Assembly: GCA_905479665.1 (NCBI GenBank)
Contig: CAJQNM010000208.1
Span: 1 to 5,626 of the forward strand
Origin: an uncultured Saprospiraceae bacterium
GTDB lineage: Bacteria; Bacteroidota; Bacteroidia; Chitinophagales; Saprospiraceae
Length of the DNA stretch: 5,626 nucleotides
Direction of reading: 5' to 3'
Shown: one piece after another, positions 1-4,850 of the stretch
Numbering within the stretch: the stretch's first letter is position 1
How the letters are laid out: each line of letters starts with the position of its first letter
Notes under the pieces: model-generated
What the model was told of the DNA's origin: nothing
Database searches by the model: none
What the model saw: only the letters and a program-made list of their open reading frames with translations
Made by a program: the position numbers and the translations under genes

Positions 1-1
1 T

Positions 2-25
2 GTGATGGAAGCTACAGGAGTTTAT
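2..25 (+). pseudogene. Possible IS110-family transposase remnant (8 codons)
   Basis: Read from position 2 without assuming a start codon, the frame gives V-M-E-A-T-G-V-Y. This closely matches the N-terminal motif of IS110-family DEDD (RuvC-like) transposases, in which the Glu is one of the four catalytic acidic residues. Immediately afterwards the frame becomes a low-complexity Ile/Leu/Tyr run that does not resemble the family, so the similarity ends near position 25. The rest of the fragment, if there is one, lies left of the window. The frame continues without a stop into the 80-982 gene, but that gene has its own start and signal peptide. Eight residues are thin evidence, and chance similarity is possible. 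Confidence 0.33.
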
Positions 26-79
26 CTTATTATTATCATTTATATTTCCTTACAATCGTCCATTAAAATATTCACACAC

Positions 80-982
80 ATGAAACGCTTCATTGCTTTC
101 TCCATTCTTCTCATGGCCTTCTTATGCTCCAGCTCGGCACAAACCATTGCTGAATTTGAGGGGATTCTACGAATTTCAGCTATTTCACCACAGTTTCAAC
201 TGTTTGACAATGATGCCGGAGAAGAAAGGGTGGAAGGAAGTTTATATGAGGCCAATGATGACATTGTTCTTCTTTCAAATTACGGTCGACTATGGTTATT
301 TGCCCAGGATGATAGAATAGAATTAAGTTCTCATAATATCACAACTACAAACGCTATCAGTGACTTCATGATAAGACATGAAAGTGGCAACTCGGCAGAG
401 CATGGGTTTACCTTAAGAAATAACGGCGGAAACGATAATGACTGGACTTTTTATGTCCTCAATGGTACGGGTAATATGAGCCTAACACGTAATGGCGCGG
501 TTGTTGGTACTTTCGCCTCAAACGGTATCTATACAGCTTCAGATAGGAGATTGAAACGTGACATAGAGCCTTTAGATCCTGTACTTTCTAGACTTCTAAC
601 CCTCAGGACAAAGAAATACAATTACATCGCATCGGATAATCCCGAAAAATCTATCGGTTTCGTTGCTCAGGACGTCAAGAAGCACTTTCCTGAATTGGTC
701 TTGGATGGTCCGATGGACGAAGGAGAAGCAGTGATGCAAGTTAACTATGCTGGGTTTGGAGTATTGGCAATTAAAGCCATCCAGGAGCAACAAGATCAAA
801 TCGACCGCCAGGGGCAAAGGATCGAGGCACAAGAAGAAAGTATCTCGTCGCAAGAGCTAACGATCGCGTCGCAAGAGCAAATGATCAAGGTGCAGAGTAG
901 TGCGTTGCAAGCTCTAGAAGCACAGGTAAATAACCTAATGGAAAGGACAGCAGTTCTGGAAAAAGAGAAAAAGGGTCTGTAG
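80..982 (+). CDS. Secreted tail-fiber-like protein with peptidase S74 (intramolecular chaperone) domain and coiled coil
   Basis: This 300-aa protein is predicted to be exported and probably homotrimeric. The start at 80 is chosen because it gives a clean signal peptide (MKRF, hydrophobic core to residue 15, likely cleavage after SSSA20). The frame is open further upstream, but that part is not signal-like. The Cys at 16 is preceded by Leu, so a lipobox is unlikely. Residues 21-150 are beta-rich with no family I recognise. The S74/chaperone domain starts at about 154 with SDRRLK. Ser154 and Lys159 are spaced like the Ser-Lys dyad that drives self-cleavage in phage endosialidases and MYRF. The conserved GFVAQDV follows at 193-199. 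Residues 235-297 form nine heptads with Ile/Leu/Val at the last position of the first seven. Such proteins occur widely in Bacteroidota outside phages, with unclear function. No T9SS tail is present. There is no Shine-Dalgarno site; TATATTTC (41-48) is a one-mismatch match to the Bacteroidota -7 box. Confidence 0.9.
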   Translation: MKRFIAFSILLMAFLCSSSAQTIAEFEGILRISAISPQFQLFDNDAGEERVEGSLYEANDDIVLLSNYGRLWLFAQDDRIELSSHNITTTNAISDFMIRHESGNSAEHGFTLRNNGGNDNDWTFYVLNGTGNMSLTRNGAVVGTFASNGIYTASDRRLKRDIEPLDPVLSRLLTLRTKKYNYIASDNPEKSIGFVAQDVKKHFPELVLDGPMDEGEAVMQVNYAGFGVLAIKAIQEQQDQIDRQGQRIEAQEESISSQELTIASQEQMIKVQSSALQALEAQVNNLMERTAVLEKEKKGL

Positions 983-1073
983 CACTTTCATCATGATTGC
1001 TTCCCACCAGCGTGACTAAAGAAGGGTTTGCTGAATGTCCACCCCCAGCACAAACTGTTGGCACTGCGTGTGT

Positions 1074-1261
1074 CTATTCGAGACCAAATCCACGCAGGTG
1101 CACACGCGGTTTGTCATCGGGAATGCTTTCATCATTTGAATCAGGGTACGCTAAAACCCAGCTTCATCTGCAGTTGGTTCATTTTCACATGAGATCGCCA
1201 GGAAGATACTCATCACCAAGCAGAAACGATACCCATTAAAGAAGAGTGGATTAGTGGACAT
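1074..1261 (-). pseudogene. Possible frameshifted small lipoprotein
   Basis: On the - strand an ATG at 1261 opens 36 codons ending in TAG at 1151. The peptide has a lipoprotein-like signal: a hydrophobic core, then LAIS followed by Cys25, then a Glu/Asp-rich stretch (ENEPTADEAGF). The stop falls at a run of four Ts (AAAA at 1153-1156 on +). Adding one T would remove the stop and continue in another frame as LAYPDSNDESIPDD and on to RGFGLE, ending at TAG (1074), giving 62 aa in total. The acidic, hydrophilic tail is what is expected just after a lipobox. I recognise no family. It could be a decayed gene, an assembly error in the homopolymer, or a chance pattern. The start codon lies inside the inverted repeat at 1250-1259. 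Confidence 0.25.
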
Positions 1262-1341
1262 GGCGCATTAATTTACTGAATACCCAACCAATTGCAGTCT
1301 TCCGTATGTCTTTAAAAACATACGCAGGAAAGTCCACTAAT
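1250..1341. repeat. 92-bp element with 10-bp perfect terminal inverted repeats and an inner hairpin
   Basis: ATTAGTGGAC at 1250-1259 is the exact reverse complement of GTCCACTAAT at 1332-1341. Between them lies a second perfect inverted repeat, CGTATGT (1303-1309) / ACATACG (1318-1324), with an 8-nt loop. No clear target-site duplication flanks it: AGAGTGG on the left and AGAGTAGG on the right are only similar. It could be a small non-autonomous insertion (MITE-like), the fused ends of a lost element, or the closing stem of a transcribed RNA that ends at the terminator at 1406-1434. Confidence 0.5.
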
Positions 1342-1405
1342 TAGAGTAGGACGCTCACAATACCCTAAACACGCGATTTACTCAAAACTGAGTTTCTCGT
1401 TTTCA

Positions 1406-1434
1406 CCCCCAGATGCAATATCTGGGGGTTTTTT
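1406..1434 (+). terminator. Strong Rho-independent terminator
   Basis: A 9-bp perfect stem, CCCCCAGAT (1406-1414) / ATCTGGGGG (1420-1428), has a 5-nt loop and is followed directly by six Ts (1429-1434). There is no A-tract on the other side, so it acts in the + direction. A smaller hairpin, ACTCA/TGAGT (1380-1393), lies just upstream. It sits 423 bp after the S74 gene, so it ends either a very long 3' UTR or an unrecognised short transcript. It insulates the large gene downstream. Confidence 0.85.
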
Positions 1435-1445
1435 AGATGTAACAC

Positions 1446-1476
1446 ATTATGCATTTCCATAATATGTAAGATTATG
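1446..1476. promoter_or_regulatory. Three alternating half-sites ATTATG / CATAAT / ATTATG
   Basis: ATTATG at 1446-1451, its complement CATAAT at 1458-1463 and ATTATG again at 1471-1476 form two overlapping inverted repeats (spacers of 6 and 7 nt) that share the middle element. They cover the presumed -33 region of the next gene's promoter and end just before its -7 box. A repressor or activator operator would fit this position, but the region is AT-rich, so coincidence is possible. Confidence 0.3.
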
Positions 1477-1486
1477 TATATCTTTG
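1454..1486 (+). promoter_or_regulatory. Bacteroidota-type promoter for the large surface-protein gene
   Basis: TATCTTTG at 1479-1486 matches the Bacteroidota -7 consensus TAnnTTTG exactly. TTTC at 1454-1457, 21 nt upstream, is a one-mismatch candidate for the -33 TTTG box. Transcription would start near 1492 and leave a leader of about 70 nt ending in an A-rich stretch (1548-1560). That fits initiation in this phylum, which usually lacks a Shine-Dalgarno site. Confidence 0.5.
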
Positions 1487-1564
1487 GACGTCTTGTAAGA
1501 TGCTCTTTCTGACGCACGATGGGTCTGGAAGGCATCAGTCTCAGTAAGAAAAAACGAAAATCGT

Positions 1565-4500
1565 ATGACACGGTTATCAATATTAGGTCTGGTGTTCATT
1601 TTACATCTGGTCTTTCACCTGCAGCTTCATGCCGATCGCACTTCAGATTCTCTCGCTCTGGTGGATCTATACAACAATACCGAAGGCGAGGCATGGTTTG
1701 ATGCTTGGAATCTTTCCGACTCGATTGAAACCTGGAAGGGGGTCACTCTCGATGCTCAAGGAAATGTCATTGCGCTAAATTTGGACAATCGCAATATTGT
1801 AGGTCGATTGGTAGATCTAAATCTCCCTCAACTCACACAACTTATTGCAACCAATAACAATCTGCGCGAAGAACTTCCTCCCTTTAATTTGCCGATCAAC
1901 TTGATTTTTTTGGATCTAAGCGACAATTCTTTGAGCGGTACCATACCGGATATACAACTCCCATCTCTGCGAACCTTACGACTCTCCGGAAATAGGCTTT
2001 CTGGAGATATTCCAAATTTCTCCGGGCTTCCAGCCCTAGAAACCTTGGTCCTTGCAGAAAACATGCTTTCCGGAGGACTACCCAATTTCACTGGCATGAG
2101 ACAGTTGCGTGCCATACGATTGGCAAGCAATCAGCTTGATGGGCCCATTCCTCAGATGAGCTTTACTCCAAACTTGATTATTCTGGATTTGAGTAACAAT
2201 GAGTTTATCGGCGGTGTGCCAATCTTTGGAGCAGCAACAACTCTTTTTGAATTGCGTCTTTCCCATAATAGACTCACTGGCTTCGTACCACGCTTTACGC
2301 GCACACCACTCATTGATGTGATCCTGCTTGACAACAACCGATTGGTAGGACCTGTCACGACTCTGGGAAATCTGGAATTTGTCCGACACCTTGATCTGAG
2401 CAATAACATGCTCGAAGGTGACTTGGACTTCCTTACGCGTTACGAACAACTCGAGCGAATCATTCTCAACGACAATCAATTTGAAGGAGAGCTACCAATG
2501 CTTCCTGATTTTGATGCCCTGCAAGTCCTCGACGTCAGCAACAACAAATTGGTTGACACAATGCCTGATTACAGCGATTTATCTTCGCTGATGGAGATCC
2601 GAGCAGGCGGCAATGATTTTGTAGCCGTTGGATTTGATGCCAGTACAATGGTCAATCTTCGTCAGCTTCACCTAGCTGACAACAAACTAACTTTCAGACC
2701 ATTGTTGGCAATTAATGGGATAGGTCTCAATGACTTCGTCTACGCACCCCAACAGATCATCCCTATGCCAGATACCATCATCGCCTCCATCACCGACAAT
2801 GTCACCATCGAGCTGCCGGTCGATCAGGGTGTGCCAAATAATACCTACTCCTGGACTTTTAATAGTGAGTTTCTCATTGCAACACCAACAAACGAATTAT
2901 TGCTAGCACGCATCAATGGCCTTAACCAGGGAACCTATAGCTGCACGGTCAACAATAATTTTCTCCCCGCCCTGGCCCTGCGCACGGAGGAGGTGTTCTT
3001 GCTGATTGGGTGCCCCCTAAATTTCGTTGAAATCACGGATACGATCTGTCAGGGAGATACACTCTTTGTCAATGATGTCGCCTATTTTGAAACGGGTATA
3101 TACAATGATACACTCACTGTCCATGATCCCGGCACCTGTGATTCTGTCTTTGTCATAGACCTTTTGGTAAATGAAGTTTTTACCACAAATCTGGTCGATA
3201 CAGTCTGTGCCTCAGAGGGGTACTTGCTTGGCGATACCTTATTGTTTGTGTCAGACACATACATACGCAATTTGACGGCGGCAAATGGATGTGATTCGAT
3301 CGTGACATTAGACCTGACCGTCTTTCCGATATCGACGAATGTACTGGAAATGGAGATTTGCGGAGGTGACACGCTGTTTGTTGGTTCTATTTCTCATACT
3401 GCAGCAGGGATTTACTTCGATACTTTACAGACCCACTTGGGCTGTGATTCAGTCATTATCACTGACTTAAATGTGCTCGATTCTTCCCTCATACTCACCC
3501 GAGCGATAGCTTGCTTTGGAGATGTCTTCGAATACCGCGGCATGACCTTTACAGAATCCATCCGTTATGTCGAATCACTACAAAACAATCAGGAATGTGA
3601 CTCCACGTTTATTTTGGAGCTGACCATCCCGGAAAGCGACACCTATTCATTTGACCTTACCATATGCAGCGCTGACAGTCTGGTCTTTGCAGATTCAGTC
3701 ATTCGTACTCCAGGCATCTACCAGGACACGTTAGTATCAAGTACCGGTTGCGACAGCATCGTGGTCATCAATCTGACCATCGTAGATAATTTTGAGCTGG
3801 ACTTTGATCAAGTCATTTGTTCTGGAGATACATTATTTTTTGGCGGCGACACCATTACTTTAGCAGGAGTCTATATTGACTCGCTCACCTCACGAGCTGG
3901 CTGTGACAGCCTGGTAAAGATCCGGCTCAATTTGCTCGATTTTATTTCATCAGCGATTGATACGTTGCTTTGTGCTGGTGAGTCATTGCGGGTAGGAAAT
4001 AATATCTACCGAACCAGTGGCGTCTTTAGAGATACCTTGCTGGGAGATTCGGGGATGTGCGACACGGTGATTGTATCACGCATTTCAGCCTTAGACCCTA
4101 TTGTGATAGAAGAACTCAATGTGCAACTAGATGTAGCGGCAGACACGGGCAGCATAACGCCCCAGTTGGCCGGAGGCTCAGGGCTCTATCGATATCGCTG
4201 GAGTACGGGAGACACCACATTGGCCATCAGTGGGGTTCCACAGGGCTCCTACACGCTGAATGTACTGGACGATGAGGGCTGTGATCAGCCCTTTGAGATT
4301 CTTCTCGATGAAACCACATCACTCTCCACGTCAGAACTTTCATCACTTCTCGTTTACCCCAACCCCACTACTGCCGGAGCACTCGTACAAATTAATCTTC
4401 CGAATACAGATCACTGGAAAGTAGAGCTTTACAATTTACTCGGACAGCATATCCCAATAAGCGATATACATCCGGAAGGCAGTTTCCAACTCCCTAGCGG

Positions 4501-4582
4501 AATTCCAACTGGCACCTATCTCCTTCAGGTGAAACATAGGGCAAGTGGCGCAATTCGTGCTTTACCGCTAGTGGTGCATTAG
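1565..4582 (+). CDS. T9SS-secreted modular protein: LRR, Ig-like, seven Cys-pair repeats, SprB-like repeat, type A sorting domain
   Basis: This 1005-aa protein is exported across the inner membrane by its signal peptide (1 to about 23, LHA|D) and across the outer membrane by the type IX system. An N-cap (30-66; LVDLYNNTEGEAW, then TWKGV) precedes about 14 leucine-rich repeats (68-378, LxxLxLxxNxLxGxIP), with motif Asn residues at 98, 121, 143, 166 and then every 23 to 373. An Ig-like domain follows at about 395-481 (W430, C460 in GTYSCTV). Seven repeats of about 51 residues (488-844) each hold two Cys and a (G/E/M)CDS/T motif. A SprB-like repeat lies at about 848-914 (GGSGLYRYRWS, C906). The type A sorting domain (928-1005) has YPNP at 931-934, VELYNLLG and GTYLLQV. 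The LRR and Ig-like parts suggest adhesion or ligand binding, but the ligand is unknown. The start at 1565 is supported by the immediate signal peptide. The gene has its own promoter, so it is probably monocistronic. Confidence 0.93.
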   Translation: MTRLSILGLVFILHLVFHLQLHADRTSDSLALVDLYNNTEGEAWFDAWNLSDSIETWKGVTLDAQGNVIALNLDNRNIVGRLVDLNLPQLTQLIATNNNLREELPPFNLPINLIFLDLSDNSLSGTIPDIQLPSLRTLRLSGNRLSGDIPNFSGLPALETLVLAENMLSGGLPNFTGMRQLRAIRLASNQLDGPIPQMSFTPNLIILDLSNNEFIGGVPIFGAATTLFELRLSHNRLTGFVPRFTRTPLIDVILLDNNRLVGPVTTLGNLEFVRHLDLSNNMLEGDLDFLTRYEQLERIILNDNQFEGELPMLPDFDALQVLDVSNNKLVDTMPDYSDLSSLMEIRAGGNDFVAVGFDASTMVNLRQLHLADNKLTFRPLLAINGIGLNDFVYAPQQIIPMPDTIIASITDNVTIELPVDQGVPNNTYSWTFNSEFLIATPTNELLLARINGLNQGTYSCTVNNNFLPALALRTEEVFLLIGCPLNFVEITDTICQGDTLFVNDVAYFETGIYNDTLTVHDPGTCDSVFVIDLLVNEVFTTNLVDTVCASEGYLLGDTLLFVSDTYIRNLTAANGCDSIVTLDLTVFPISTNVLEMEICGGDTLFVGSISHTAAGIYFDTLQTHLGCDSVIITDLNVLDSSLILTRAIACFGDVFEYRGMTFTESIRYVESLQNNQECDSTFILELTIPESDTYSFDLTICSADSLVFADSVIRTPGIYQDTLVSSTGCDSIVVINLTIVDNFELDFDQVICSGDTLFFGGDTITLAGVYIDSLTSRAGCDSLVKIRLNLLDFISSAIDTLLCAGESLRVGNNIYRTSGVFRDTLLGDSGMCDTVIVSRISALDPIVIEELNVQLDVAADTGSITPQLAGGSGLYRYRWSTGDTTLAISGVPQGSYTLNVLDDEGCDQPFEILLDETTSLSTSELSSLLVYPNPTTAGALVQINLPNTDHWKVELYNLLGQHIPISDIHPEGSFQLPSGIPTGTYLLQVKHRASGAIRALPLVVH
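1766..2698 (+). repeat. Leucine-rich repeat array (about 14 units, 23-residue period)
   Basis: It encodes residues 68-378. Motif Asn residues fall at 77, 98, 121, 143, 166, 189, 212, 235, 258, 281, 304, 327, 350 and 373, so nearly every step is exactly 23 residues. Most units carry the LSGxIP-type ending also found in plant-type LRRs. The last two units are more diverged (ADNKLTF has lost the G-x-I-P end). The nucleotide sequence has diverged, so this is an old amplification. Confidence 0.9.
3026..4096 (+). repeat. Seven tandem Cys-pair 'GCDS' repeats of about 51 residues
   Basis: It encodes residues 488-844. The first Cys of each unit is at 495, 548, 599, 650, 701, 752 and 803, and the second at 525, 576, 627, 678, 729, 780 and 832. 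From the second unit the period is exactly 51 residues (153 bp), apart from one extra residue in the last. The pattern is roughly (I/V)C-x-G-D-x-L-F-x(10)-G-x-Y-x-D-T-L-x(6)-G-C-D-S-x-V-x-x-L-x-V. Two Cys per unit, 28-30 residues apart, suggest one disulfide inside each module. Similar arrays are common in large secreted Saprospiria proteins. The role is probably a rigid stalk, which is an inference. Confidence 0.88.
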
Positions 4583-4795
4583 GTCGAATAGATTGTAACA
4601 CTTGGCCAGATTTTATGCTGTCTACACAGATGCATATTTATTCGAGCCATACATAGCCAATTCAAAACAAGCCAACTATATATCAATATATATTCTAATA
4701 AAACCAATATAATTTGGTTTCTTGTCAATCTTGTGAAATTTTTATTGGTTAAATATTGCTATCCAACTAATTTTCACATATATTAGTTATCCCGA
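4583..4795. other. AT-rich intergenic stretch after the large gene
   Basis: No reading frame is convincing here. Two AT-rich inverted repeats are present: AAACCAA/TTGGTTT (4701-4720, loop 6) and AACTAAT/ATTAGTT (4765-4788, loop 10). Neither is followed by a clean T-tract, so I see no proper terminator for the large gene here. The first hairpin is the best weak candidate. Confidence 0.55.
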
Positions 4796-4801
4796 TGTGA
4801 A

Positions 4802-4817
4802 TGTGATGATATTCACA
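4802..4817. promoter_or_regulatory. CRP/FNR-like palindrome TGTGA-N6-TCACA
   Basis: Both half-sites match the E. coli CRP consensus exactly, with the correct 6-nt spacer (TGATAT). A wider inverted repeat, TGTGAAT (4796-4802) / ATTCACA (4811-4817), overlaps it. TTGACA follows at 4825-4830, but a matching -10 is not evident. AACATTTG (4839-4846) is a one-mismatch -7 box. Bacteroidota encode Crp/Fnr-family regulators, so an operator is plausible, but the site is defined by sequence alone. Confidence 0.35.
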
Positions 4818-4850
4818 GATAATTTTGACAATCGATAAAACATTTGAAGG

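Larger units (their letters stand above)
983..1564. other. Intergenic region of 582 bp between the two main genes
   Basis: No intact gene is convincing here. A + frame of 80 codons (997-1239) starts just after the first gene, but its Pro/Ser/Arg-rich composition resembles no protein I recognise. The stretch holds a possible frameshifted lipoprotein on the - strand, a 92-bp inverted-repeat element, a strong terminator, and the promoter of the large gene, each listed separately. The 10-mer CTTTCATCAT occurs twice (985-994 and 1126-1135). Confidence 0.6.

Noticed and set aside
80..145. Lipoprotein signal at Cys16 of the S74 protein
   Set aside because: The residue before the Cys is Leu, which does not fit the lipobox. 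An ordinary signal peptidase I site after Ala20 fits better.
997..1239. An 80-codon + frame after the S74 gene
   Set aside because: Its composition (Pro, Ser, Arg, scattered Cys) and lack of any recognisable motif or ribosome-binding context look like chance. The - strand of the same stretch looks more protein-like.
1519..1701. A 60-codon + frame overlapping the start of the large gene
   Set aside because: It is a different frame overlapping the signal peptide of a clearly real gene, with no domain of its own.
3026..4096. CRISPR-like or DNA-level direct repeat array with a 153-bp period
   Set aside because: The periodicity is at the protein level. The nucleotide sequence of the units has diverged and lies inside a long open reading frame.
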